Shown piece after piece: positions 15,070-21,459 of a DNA stretch of 40,580 nucleotides; the first letter of the stretch is position 1; the number at the start of each line of letters is the position of its first letter. Made by a program: the position numbers and the translations under genes. Source of the DNA: a virus; IMG/VR virus record IMGVR_UViG_3300050821_001649, positions 1 through 40,580 of that record. One strand, 5' to 3'. The notes beneath the pieces are model-generated. The model was not told the DNA's origin. It worked only from the letters and a program-made list of their open reading frames with translations, and searched no databases.

Positions 15070-15507
15070 TTACTTAGGCCTCTTTTTACCTTCAAACATA
15101 GCCTTGCAAGTCCTACAATCCCTTGCCGGTCTGCCGTTATAGGCGTTCTTATAATGCCTCGTATTCTCTTCCGTGAACTCGTGTCCACGTTTGCAATGAG
15201 TCTTACGCTTGTTCTTGGCCGTAATCCCCTCGCCACACATCACATTCTCCGCCCTAGTCAGCAATCTCAAGTGTTTGGGGTTAACGCACAAGCGATTTCG
15301 GCAGATGTGGTCAACGTCTAGACCCTTGCGAATCTTCCCCTTGTGATGGATGTAATAGTACCGATGCGCATACCACGATTTACCGTGTATTGAAAACGTC
15401 CCATAGCCCGTATATTCAACGTTACCAATCCAATTCCAACACCCATTATCTTGAAGGCGGTGTCTGGTCAAAATCATGTTTGGCGTATTCTTGTACGGTC
15501 TGCCCAT
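15070..15507 (-). CDS. HNH_3-type homing endonuclease-like protein
   Basis: The 145-aa product contains C-W-N-W-I-G (residues about 23-28), W-Y-A-H-R-Y-Y, D-V-D-H-I-C-R-N-R-L-C-V-N-P-K-H-L (the HNH/zinc-binding-loop core), and a C-terminal C-K-R-G-H-E-F with R-T-C-K. This matches the small HNH-type homing endonucleases of phages, which cut DNA at an allelic target and mobilise their own gene. It is free-standing, with no intron evident around it. Confidence 0.88.
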   Translation of the reverse strand: MGRPYKNTPNMILTRHRLQDNGCWNWIGNVEYTGYGTFSIHGKSWYAHRYYYIHHKGKIRKGLDVDHICRNRLCVNPKHLRLLTRAENVMCGEGITAKNKRKTHCKRGHEFTEENTRHYKNAYNGRPARDCRTCKAMFEGKKRPK

Positions 15508-15530
15508 TACACCCGAACCTCCATTCTTGT

Positions 15531-15677
15531 TTATTTTTTAGAATGCAACGCCATGGTCTCTTCGTGAGTCAAATCACGGTCGTGCATGTTGTAGCTGTAA
15601 AAATACCAGCCAGTAGTCAAAATCGTAAGCATTGCGACTAAAAAAATCCCAGCAACAAACTTATCTGAGCTATCCAT
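15531..15677 (-). CDS. Small one-TM protein (48 aa)
   Basis: ATG 15677 after GGGGATAAAA. One hydrophobic segment (about residues 7-26: V-A-G-I-F-L-V-A-M-L-T-I-L) and a His/Glu-rich polar tail. Probably an inner-membrane protein; function unknown. Confidence 0.6.
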   Translation of the reverse strand: MDSSDKFVAGIFLVAMLTILTTGWYFYSYNMHDRDLTHEETMALHSKK

Positions 15678-15707
15678 TTTTATCCCCTAATCTACTTTCT
15701 TGTTGAA

Positions 15708-15775
15708 GGTTGGCTGCGGATATCGAGTCCGCACTACCCGGGGCACCGAGTCTGCTACCATTACAGCAAGCCAAC
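15708..15775 (-). ncRNA. tRNA-like cloverleaf with shortened anticodon loop
   Basis: Read on the minus strand: a perfect 7-bp acceptor (15775-15769 with 15715-15709), T8-G9, a D arm of 4 bp with loop AATGGTA carrying the usual GG, and a T arm of 5 bp with loop CTCGATA (the T-C-G-A core). The anticodon-position hairpin is a 6-bp stem (ACTCGG/CCGGGT, one G-T pair) with only four loop bases (TGCC) instead of seven, so no ordinary anticodon can be read. CCA is not encoded. It is either a decayed tRNA or a tRNA mimic. Confidence 0.6.
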
Positions 15776-15858
15776 CGTTTATAATAAGCCTTCGTCTTTA
15801 AATCGGATCGCCTTCGCGTATCGGCACCACTACCAGCGACCCGCCGAGAAGAAAAATC

Positions 15859-16110
15859 TCAAAGCAACACCTCTTGAACTGCCTTGTAGCTTTTGAGGTA
15901 GTACCGCGCAAACGTCTTGCCGTGTTCAGTTACCATTTCAGTATGAAGCGATAACCCTCTCTTGATAAGACGCTTTTGAACTGCCGGATCGTATCTCAAT
16001 TCTGAAATTCGGGCGGTATGATTACCAATCCCTAATTCTAGGATCATGTCCAAGTTAGATAAACGACGGCCTTTTTCCAGTTCAACAAGCAATCGTTGGC
16101 ATTGGGTCAT
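15859..16110 (-). CDS. HTH_39-like small DNA-binding protein
   Basis: The 83-aa product starts at ATG 16110 (ATGA overlap with the preceding gene). It follows the HTH_39-type layout: a short helix Q-R-L-L-V-E-L-E, a recognition-like helix I-G-N-H-T-A-R-I-S-E-L-R, and a beta-wing that ends F-A-R-Y-Y-L. It is likely a small winged-helix regulator or DNA-organising protein. Targets unknown. Confidence 0.7.
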   Translation of the reverse strand: MTQCQRLLVELEKGRRLSNLDMILELGIGNHTARISELRYDPAVQKRLIKRGLSLHTEMVTEHGKTFARYYLKSYKAVQEVLL

Positions 16111-16283
16111 TTAGACTCCTTTAGCGCCTTTATTTCAGCTAAAAGCTTTTGTGACTCAGCCGCATGGATATCAAGTTGTTTCCGGTTAACCTCTTGGGCG
16201 TGGGCGAGATGTTGTTTGAGGATCATGTTTTGTTCTTGTAACTCTTTACAATCAGTTGATTCACCACAAGTTTTGCAAGCCAT
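16107..16283 (-). CDS. Small coiled-coil protein with Cys motif (58 aa)
   Basis: ATG 16283 with AAAGGAATAAAAT upstream. An N-terminal M-A-C-K-T-C-G plus D-C-K (zinc-like) is followed by a continuous amphipathic helix (about residues 13-58). The leader contains the 16301-16365 structured RNA. Confidence 0.6.
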   Translation of the reverse strand: MACKTCGESTDCKELQEQNMILKQHLAHAQEVNRKQLDIHAAESQKLLAEIKALKESK

Positions 16284-16300
16284 ATTTTATTCCTTTCCTC

Positions 16301-16365
16301 AAAAAGATGCCTAAACCCCCAGGGGACCAGGGTTGCTAAGGGAGGGATATCCCAGCATTTAGGCA
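16301..16365 (-). ncRNA. Three-way-junction RNA with U-tract
   Basis: On the minus strand an outer helix TGCCTAAA/TTTAGGCA (16365-16358 with 16315-16308) encloses two hairpins: TGCT-GGG-ATAT-CCC...AGCA and ACCC...GGGT. It is followed by TCTTTTT (16307-16301) and 18 nt later by the 16283 start. It could be a terminator with an elaborate stem or a regulatory RNA controlling the downstream small genes. It lacks the CTGATGA and GAAA cores of a hammerhead. Confidence 0.5.
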
Positions 16366-16371
16366 CCTTCT

Positions 16372-16392
16372 AAAGGGGGGCATTGCTGCCCC
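16372..16392 (-). terminator. Hairpin after the amidoligase cassette
   Basis: A perfect 6-bp stem GGGGCA-GCAA-TGCCCC with a GNRA loop on the minus strand lies 8 nt after the 16401 stop, followed by CCTTTAG. The U-tract is poor, so termination may be partial or the hairpin may protect the mRNA 3' end. Confidence 0.55.
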
Positions 16393-16400
16393 GCTTCATT

Positions 16401-16904
16401 TTACCGCTTCTTCTTTACGACTTTCTTCTTACCACCGCCGCCGCTCTTCTTTGCCAGCAAGAGACGGAAAGACTTGATGACCATCGGCGTGTTACAACCA
16501 AACGGCTCTTCGCGCTTCAGGTATTGATAGAGATCGATGGGAAGGTTGCCCGCTTCGGCTTTATCCTTAGTATCTTGCTCTTTCTTCGCCTTGGCGATCT
16601 TGGCAGCCGCTTCACGCGCCTCTTTCATCAACTGCTTATCGTTGATGTGGCCGATGACATCCTTGGAGTAAACATCTCCCACCTTGTCATGACCTTCAGT
16701 GGCACCCAGGAAGCGGTATTTAACCTTAGCCCCCTTGTGGCCACCGCGACCAACGACAGTCTCGCGGACTTCCAACACAACGACTTGACCCTCGATCTCC
16801 GAATCGCCGTGGTTTTGATCCGTCTTGGACTTTCGGCGAAGCACCACGTCACCAACTACGATGACGCTTCCGGCTTTCTTCTGCTTAAAAGCATGATATT
16901 GCAT
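16401..16904 (-). CDS. Hypothetical protein with Lys-rich C-terminus, amidoligase cassette
   Basis: ATG 16904 is preferred because AAGGAGAAGTTTG lies upstream; a GTG at 17015, directly after the previous stop, would add 37 residues and cannot be excluded. The 167-aa product has beta-rich segments (G-S-V-I-V-V-G-D-V-V and G-Q-V-V-V-L-E-V), a central basic helix and a final G-G-G-G-K-K-K-V-V-K-K-K-R tail. It is the last gene of the cassette that starts at 19194. The Lys-rich tail makes it a conceivable amine substrate of the amidoligase, but that is speculation. Confidence 0.6.
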   Translation of the reverse strand: MQYHAFKQKKAGSVIVVGDVVLRRKSKTDQNHGDSEIEGQVVVLEVRETVVGRGGHKGAKVKYRFLGATEGHDKVGDVYSKDVIGHINDKQLMKEAREAAAKIAKAKKEQDTKDKAEAGNLPIDLYQYLKREEPFGCNTPMVIKSFRLLLAKKSGGGGKKKVVKKKR

Positions 16905-17015
16905 CAAACTTCTCCTTATCTGATTTTTGAACATGAACCATCGATTCGGAACCTGTTCTCTTTTAGAATTAAGCAATTGTTTAACTCCTTGGTTTACCCA
17001 TTTCAGCGGGTTCAC

Positions 17016-17909
17016 CTATCTCCCAACATAATCCAAGCACAGAGGACAGCCATCACAAGGGACGGCGTGAAGCGTGCCAAGTTCTCCTGCTACCCAGTGA
17101 TTGCCATATCCATCACAGCAACCCGGCACCTCATCTAAAACTTCTTCCCCGGCCCTCAATTTCTCGATAGCCTCTTGGATCTTGGCTTTATCAGAAGCGG
17201 TTAAGGATGCTTTTGCCGCATCTGATAGAAGGATTACGCTCTTCTCTTCTTTCTTAACGTATTTCTGAAGTTTGGCATCCCAGACTTTATCCTTGTAGAA
17301 ATCGCCCTGAGAGCCGTGATATCCTGCGCAACTGGCATACATTTTTTTCATGAAACCGTCATTTGAGAGCCAAATATCTTTCTCTGACTCATCGTATATC
17401 CACCCTTCTCCATAGGTCAGAAGACGGCCGCTAGCTGTCAAAATGGCGATCTTTTGGTACTTAGGCATGAAGGACATGAAGTTCAGCCCATATACGCCAG
17501 CCATGAAAGCCATCCCCCGCGAGTCGGACCACTCCCCAAAAGGAAAACGAGTTTTGGTCATCATCACAGTCTGTTTGACCATATCATCCCAGTTAGCCCA
17601 GTGCCCATTGTGAGAGAGAGCCGCTTCGCAAGTGCCCACCGTTGTCAAAGGCACATTGACTGAAACCGGGAACGGATGACACAAAGCCGATGACTTTTCT
17701 CCGATAGATGCCAGTCGGAAATGTAAGACGTAGGGAGGTTTGATCTCTGCCATTTTGGCAATCGCCTTTTGAGGGTCGATGTTTTTGAGATAGTGGACCT
17801 TTCCGGCTTGAATCCAAGAAAGCCCTGCACCGTCAGGATTGGCAATAGCAGCTTGCTGCATCCATTCTTTTGGTGGTTTCTGCGTCTTTGACGCCATGAT
17901 CACGCACAT
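17016..17909 (-). CDS. Class II glutamine amidotransferase-like Ntn hydrolase
   Basis: The 297-aa product begins M-C-V-I-M-A, placing Cys2 as the N-terminal nucleophile after Met removal. It continues with N-P-D-G-A-G, a L-H-F-R-L-A-S strand and a L-S-H-N-G-H-W motif, the landmarks of class II glutaminase domains that release ammonia from glutamine. The C-terminal region has a C-C-D-G / C-D-G-C-P-L-C cluster suggestive of metal binding. It overlaps the amidoligase gene by one base. Families pairing a GAT-II with an amidoligase are known from phages and bacteria, and it probably works with the 17909-18682 enzyme. Confidence 0.82.
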   Translation of the reverse strand: MCVIMASKTQKPPKEWMQQAAIANPDGAGLSWIQAGKVHYLKNIDPQKAIAKMAEIKPPYVLHFRLASIGEKSSALCHPFPVSVNVPLTTVGTCEAALSHNGHWANWDDMVKQTVMMTKTRFPFGEWSDSRGMAFMAGVYGLNFMSFMPKYQKIAILTASGRLLTYGEGWIYDESEKDIWLSNDGFMKKMYASCAGYHGSQGDFYKDKVWDAKLQKYVKKEEKSVILLSDAAKASLTASDKAKIQEAIEKLRAGEEVLDEVPGCCDGYGNHWVAGELGTLHAVPCDGCPLCLDYVGR

Positions 17910-18682
17910 TAGATAACTCCCTCTATCTGTAATAGTTCTGCTATTTTCACTCTCGTCTTCGTTGCCAACGTTAAGACTCTTCCGTTAGGCACCGGGTCAA
18001 AAAGGACTTCTCTCAGAGGATGGTACGACTCGACACTCATCCCCGTTGGGTTATCATCCTCAGTAGACATATCGACGTTAAATGCTACTTCTCGCTTTTG
18101 AATCGAAAGCCACTTCTCGATCAACTCAACCAAATAGTCAAACGCCGCGAGAGATAACCTCTTTTCTTCAAACATCGGCAAAAGCCTGAATTCAACCGTG
18201 CCATGTAACGCATGACAATAATTGATGTGCGAGTAACGGATATCGCTCTTGTTCTTCAAAGATGCTTGCTGAAGCGGATCATTGAACCGCTTACGGCAAT
18301 AGTGGTTTTCGCCTTTGAGACGCGTCCAAAACGGATGCTTATCTGGGATTTCCATAGACTTACCCCAAAGCGCCCACTTACGCTCAAAGTATCGATAAAA
18401 CCGCTTGCTCATCAGAATCGAATAGTCCGCATTCGACTTGAAAGAAACGTGAATGTGGAAACCACAGCTTTTATTGCAAGCGTCAGGGTAATGGGTGTCC
18501 AGAAAGCTGCGCCCTTGATCTACCGTCAAAGGAGGCGAAGAAATCTCCCCTTGATGGGTTTTGCCCGTATCACAGACAGACCCGTCATGGTGAACCCACG
18601 AATTACCACTGGCTATTGCAAAAGCCGTTGTGGTATCCCACCCTCCCTCTAATTCAAGCCCTACCAGGGCTATGCGGGACAT
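17909..18682 (-). CDS. Amidoligase (Amidoligase_2-like, COOH-NH2 ligase)
   Basis: The 257-aa product contains V-G-L-E-L-E-G (first metal/ATP strand), H-H-D-G-S-V, G-E-I-S-S-P-P-L, C-G-F-H-I-H-V-S, R-Y-x-x-I-N-Y and T-V-E-F-R-L-L-P, the successive blocks of glutamine-synthetase-fold amidoligases. These enzymes use ATP to join a carboxylate to an amine on peptides or small molecules. Position between a GAT-II and a 170-aa partner points to a modification cassette. The substrate is unknown; cell-wall peptide or a phage/host protein are the options raised for this class. Confidence 0.87.
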   Translation of the reverse strand: MSRIALVGLELEGGWDTTTAFAIASGNSWVHHDGSVCDTGKTHQGEISSPPLTVDQGRSFLDTHYPDACNKSCGFHIHVSFKSNADYSILMSKRFYRYFERKWALWGKSMEIPDKHPFWTRLKGENHYCRKRFNDPLQQASLKNKSDIRYSHINYCHALHGTVEFRLLPMFEEKRLSLAAFDYLVELIEKWLSIQKREVAFNVDMSTEDDNPTGMSVESYHPLREVLFDPVPNGRVLTLATKTRVKIAELLQIEGVI

Positions 18683-19194
18683 TAAGCGCCACCTTTGACT
18701 TCGTGGACCTCGTTGGTGTTGATCTCAACCGTCATGTGGAACGGTTTCAAGTAGTTGATATAGATGAACTTGGTGGCGTACTTGATGCAGTTGTTCAGGT
18801 TTTTGAGAGATTCATTAGGATAAACCCCGTCAAAGTTGAACTCCAAACCTTCACTTAAGCCTTTAGCCCGAAGGAAGGAAAGGTTGATTCGAGAGCTTTG
18901 GATCAAAGGCTTGCCGTAGTCCGTGAATGAGATGGATTGGTTTTCGCAAGCCATGTTCAACGATTCGGCGATATCCCCAGAAGGGAGAGTATAAGGACGA
19001 TTCTCGTAGCCGTGGATAGTCATGGGGTCGCTCAACCGTCCACTTGATAAAGCTTTAAAGAAAGCTTCCATCTTTGGCGATTTCATCTTGATCTTGACAC
19101 CAGCTTCAGTTCGTTCGATGGAATAGGTACCCAAGTCGATTTGAGCACCCTTAGTGATCTTCACCTCTTCAACTTCTTTCGTAATTTTTGGCAT
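18682..19194 (-). CDS. Conserved-cassette hypothetical protein (170 aa)
   Basis: ATG 19194 has AGGGGGACATT upstream. The product is beta-rich, starts with a charged K-I-T-K-E-V-E-E-V stretch and has no recognised motif. It is the first gene of the amidoligase/GAT-II cassette, joined to it by a one-base overlap, so it may be the substrate, a carrier or an accessory factor. A long structured leader precedes it. Confidence 0.65.
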   Translation of the reverse strand: MPKITKEVEEVKITKGAQIDLGTYSIERTEAGVKIKMKSPKMEAFFKALSSGRLSDPMTIHGYENRPYTLPSGDIAESLNMACENQSISFTDYGKPLIQSSRINLSFLRAKGLSEGLEFNFDGVYPNESLKNLNNCIKYATKFIYINYLKPFHMTVEINTNEVHEVKGGA

Positions 19195-19201
19195 AATGTC
19201 C

Positions 19202-19391
19202 CCCTAAAAAAATTTCGTCCGGCTGGTCTTCACAGTCAGCATCACCAACACGTTACGGAGCGAACCACGCCTTCAGGCCGAAGCCATCCAACGCTTACCT
19301 CCGACTGCGATGGATATAGCTTTGGGCTATCCCCAGCCGAACTCAGACTCTATGCTTTATTCAGGACTTGAGACCTGTCGCTTTGCAGCGA
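19202..19391 (-). promoter_or_regulatory. Structured leader RNA (attenuator/riboswitch-like) of the amidoligase cassette
   Basis: On the minus strand a TCGCT-GCAA-AGCGA hairpin with GNRA loop (19391-19378) is followed by CAGG/CCTG. A long-range helix CGGCTGG/CCAGCCG then joins 19339-19333 with 19226-19220. It encloses a GGATAGC/GCTATaTCC hairpin, a GCAGTC/GACTGT pairing, a GGAG/CTCC pairing, and two mutually exclusive hairpins, GGC-TTCG-GCC and GCC-TGAA-GGC. A run of seven U (19212-19206) follows the long helix just before the SD. No known riboswitch class is recognised. Confidence 0.5.
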
Positions 19392-19440
19392 GTAGCATTA
19401 AGCGTTAACCCTTCCCAGAATTAACGCCCCCTCTGCTTTG

Positions 19441-19611
19441 TTACTTAATGTACTCCTTGATGAAAGCAACCAAAACATGGTTGGCTTTGTACTTACGCGC
19501 TTCGCACTTTTTTTGGAAAGCCGCAATGATGTCGGCGTCCATGCGGACAGCGATTGTTGCTTTTTCTTTTTCAACATTTTTCTGCAAATGCTGTTCGAGA
19601 TCAATTTGCAT
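19441..19611 (-). CDS. Ribbon-helix-helix (CopG/Arc-type) regulator
   Basis: ATG 19611 follows AAAGGAGTCATTG. The 56-aa product has a charged N-terminal helix, then A-T-I-A-V-R-M-D-A-D (the beta strand with alternating residues), and two helices (I-I-A-A-F-Q-K-K-C and N-H-V-L-V-A-F-I-K-E-Y), the canonical RHH arrangement. Such proteins bind palindromic operators as dimers and often repress their own promoter. A perfect AAGTTAACTT palindrome lies between its promoter and its SD (19625-19634). It probably controls the unit that continues into the amidoligase cassette. Confidence 0.8.
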   Translation of the reverse strand: MQIDLEQHLQKNVEKEKATIAVRMDADIIAAFQKKCEARKYKANHVLVAFIKEYIK

Positions 19612-19649
19612 CAATGACTCCTTTAAGTTAACTTCATCAACTTGAGCGT

Positions 19650-19678
19650 ATTATTACATAACATCTTTAATATGTCAA
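19650..19678 (-). promoter_or_regulatory. Sigma70-type promoter of the RHH gene
   Basis: On the minus strand TTGACA (19678-19673, consensus -35) and AATAAT (19655-19650) are separated by 17 bp, with TG one base before the -10. An AAGTTAACTT palindrome and a second AAGTT copy lie between the expected start site and the RHH SD, a likely operator. Confidence 0.65.
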
Positions 19679-19691
19679 ACAAATAATTCGT

Positions 19692-19997
19692 TTAAGGAAA
19701 AATAATTTCGTTTGAGTCCACAGTTAAGGCAGAAGTGCAAAACATTACGGGTGCAAGGTTGCTATCTTTTAAATCACTTAAATTGATAAGACCGCGATTT
19801 CCTTTGTTTTGTGGTGAAATCACCTCTACATCTAATTTCCCGCTCTCGTGCATAAAGTTAACTAAGACGCGCAAGTTTTTATAAGAATTTTTGATATCGG
19901 CGGTATCAGTAATAGTTGCTTGGAAAGGAAAGTCATAAACAAGCCGAGGTTTGATGTCGTAAAGATTAAGAGGCGCTTTACCTAGTTTGTTTATCAT
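19692..19997 (-). CDS. Member F of six-gene paralogous array
   Basis: The 101-aa product has Y-D-F-P-F-Q-A after a short N-terminal extension, a beta-rich body and the terminal N-E-I-I-F-P. It shares the FPF-x-A entry and E-x-x-F-P exit with members A, D and E upstream. As the last gene of the array it has no overlapping downstream start, yet keeps the C-terminal motif. Start ATG 19997 overlaps the previous stop. Function unknown. Confidence 0.65.
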   Translation of the reverse strand: MINKLGKAPLNLYDIKPRLVYDFPFQATITDTADIKNSYKNLRVLVNFMHESGKLDVEVISPQNKGNRGLINLSDLKDSNLAPVMFCTSALTVDSNEIIFP

Positions 19998-20251
19998 GGT
20001 AGAACCTCTACTATAGGCGAGGAAATGGTTTGATTTCCTGTGCTAAATAGACCTATAAAACTAAATCGCCACGTGTACCACTCAAAACGACCTGAGTCAT
20101 TCGGTTTTTCTCCAAAGAAAATATCTTCATTATCCTCGTTTTGCATAACCCCATCGATTGTTAGGATAGTTCCCTCGGGAAGGTTTGATCTGCTTTCGTT
20201 CAGGATTGCTTTAAATGGAAAACTTGGGTAAGGAGGTTTAAAGTCGCTCAT
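19994..20251 (-). CDS. Member E of six-gene paralogous array
   Basis: The 85-aa product contains P-S-F-P-F-K-A-I at residues about 9-16, a beta-rich body, then F-S-T-G-N-Q-T-I and the terminal V-E-V-L-P. The last codons read GAGGTTCTACC and act as the SD and spacer of gene F. Start overlaps gene D by ATGA. Function unknown. Confidence 0.7.
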   Translation of the reverse strand: MSDFKPPYPSFPFKAILNESRSNLPEGTILTIDGVMQNEDNEDIFFGEKPNDSGRFEWYTWRFSFIGLFSTGNQTISSPIVEVLP

Positions 20252-20559
20252 GGCAGGATCACCTCACGCATGGTAAGGATGGTCTGCTTACCGGTTTTGA
20301 ACTTCCCTAAATTAGGGGGAACGTAAAAATCATCATGCCAAACGTGCATACAATGCCCAGCGTATTCGTCTTTCCAACCATCTGATGCGGGACCGTTTAC
20401 ATTGTGGCCGCCCATAGTGGGGCAATAGGCGTTAAAGCTGCCATCCTTGCCGAAAATAATAATGTCTGTGCCTGTGTCCCACCAACGTTTTGCTTTAGCC
20501 GGAAAAGGAAAAGGAGGGTGATTATTTAATGATATAGGTTTATTTGGGGTGTATCTCAT
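20248..20559 (-). CDS. Member D of six-gene paralogous array
   Basis: The 103-aa product contains P-F-P-F-P-A-K-A, a Trp/Gly/His-rich middle (D-G-W-K-D-E-Y-A-G-H-C), then F-K-T-G-K-Q-T-I-L and the terminal R-E-V-I-L-P encoded by GAGGTGATCCTGCC, which is also the SD region of gene E. Function unknown. Confidence 0.7.
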   Translation of the reverse strand: MRYTPNKPISLNNHPPFPFPAKAKRWWDTGTDIIIFGKDGSFNAYCPTMGGHNVNGPASDGWKDEYAGHCMHVWHDDFYVPPNLGKFKTGKQTILTMREVILP

Positions 20560-20798
20560 GGAAACATTACCTCATGAGTAGAGCATTTTAAACGCACTGA
20601 TTTCTTATAGGGTGACAACACTGTTTTTATGAATCTTTTAGAAAACCATCCATTAGTTAGTTCTGGATCTAGATAGAAATAGCGATTGTCTTTTATTTTC
20701 TTATTAACGTATACGGTATAGATGCCGCCTTTTTTAATTTTAGCTCCCCCTGGGGCTTTTATACATTTGACTAAGAATGATGTGACTTCAGGTTTCAA
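20556..20798 (-). CDS. Member C of six-gene paralogous array
   Basis: TTG 20798 is chosen: it overlaps the stop of gene B as TTGA exactly where its sisters have ATGA, and GAGGTG lies upstream; an upstream TTG at 20816 would extend into gene B by 22 bp. The 80-aa product has T-S-F-L-V-K-C-I, K-K-G-G-I-Y-T-V-Y, a W-F-S-K-R-F strand and terminal H-E-V-M-F-P. It is closest to gene B. Function unknown. Confidence 0.65.
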   Translation of the reverse strand: MKPEVTSFLVKCIKAPGGAKIKKGGIYTVYVNKKIKDNRYFYLDPELTNGWFSKRFIKTVLSPYKKSVRLKCSTHEVMFP

Positions 20799-21061
20799 GG
20801 AAACACCTCTTCGCAAACCGTTATTGATTGATGGCCTGTAGAGAAAGGAGTGACATCGATTTTTTTAAATCTTTCAGCAAACAAGCCGCCAATAAGACTT
20901 TTGTCGATGTAATAGTAGAGGTTTCCGCTGAGAGCATTTCTGGTGCCATAAATTGTATAAATCTCTCCCTTGAAAACCGAATAAGCCCCAACAGAATCAA
21001 TACACTCAACTAAAAACGGTTCGCAAGGCTTGGCCTTGTCTTCTAATGGGAACAGACTCAT
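20795..21061 (-). CDS. Member B of six-gene paralogous array
   Basis: The 88-aa product contains E-P-F-L-V-E-C-I, F-K-G-E-I-Y-T-I-Y, L-F-A-E-R-F-K-K-I and then F-S-T-G-H-Q-S-I with a terminal E-E-V-F-P. The K-G-x-I-Y-T-V plus R-F-x-x-I framework, shared with gene C, resembles a small SH3-like fold. ATG 21061 overlaps the stop of gene A. Function unknown. Confidence 0.7.
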   Translation of the reverse strand: MSLFPLEDKAKPCEPFLVECIDSVGAYSVFKGEIYTIYGTRNALSGNLYYYIDKSLIGGLFAERFKKIDVTPFSTGHQSITVCEEVFP

Positions 21062-21396
21062 GGGAACACCGTTTCAGCCGCGTCTACAAAAAGCTTTTGG
21101 CGTTTAAGTTTGAACTTGGAATAGTCCACGATGGGGATGAAGTCTTTTCGAAATATTTCCCAACAATGTAAGTCTTGATCTGGGTTTGATTCCATTTCGT
21201 AATTTGAGGAATGCCCCGCCCAAGCCGAACCCATATAAGCGTAAAATAAAGGTTTGGGGCTATTAGGGTTTAAAACGCCTAGAATCTCTATAGGGTTTTC
21301 AGTGAGTTTACTGCCGCGTCTATCGATAGCATTCCCTATGTATATAGCCCGAAATGGAAAAGACGGTGGCAGTTCATGGTTCATCATCATTGGCAT
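21058..21396 (-). CDS. Member A of six-gene paralogous array (promoter-proximal)
   Basis: The 112-aa product contains P-S-F-P-F-R-A-I, a middle with several Trp/Tyr (Y-A-Y-M-G-S-A-W-A-G) and the terminal A-E-T-V-F-P. ATG 21396 has AGGGGAC upstream and lies 34 bp downstream of a strong extended -10 promoter. It leads the array; function unknown. Confidence 0.7.
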   Translation of the reverse strand: MPMMMNHELPPSFPFRAIYIGNAIDRRGSKLTENPIEILGVLNPNSPKPLFYAYMGSAWAGHSSNYEMESNPDQDLHCWEIFRKDFIPIVDYSKFKLKRQKLFVDAAETVFP

Positions 21397-21429
21397 TTTG
21401 AATGTCCCCTAAGTCGAATGAATGGACGG

Positions 21430-21459
21430 ATTATAGCATAACAAACAAAGAGGGGTCAA
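21430..21459 (-). promoter_or_regulatory. Strong extended -10 promoter of the paralog array
   Basis: On the minus strand TTGACC (21459-21454) and TATAAT (21435-21430) are separated by 18 bp, with TG one base before the -10. It drives gene A. The -35 lies inside the 3' arm of the terminator hairpin at 21452-21479, so terminator and promoter are fused. Confidence 0.7.

Noticed and set aside
16301-16365. Three-way junction as a second hammerhead or twister ribozyme
   Set aside because: It has no CTGATGA/GAAA core, and although GCCTAA, GGTCCC and GGGGG recall twister pieces, their order and the full pairing of the outer stem do not fit the twister layout.
16383-17138. 251-codon open frame on the plus strand
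   Set aside because: It is antisense to the GAT-II and Lys-tailed genes, has no SD, and has no phage-like composition; the minus-strand frames carry clear catalytic motifs.
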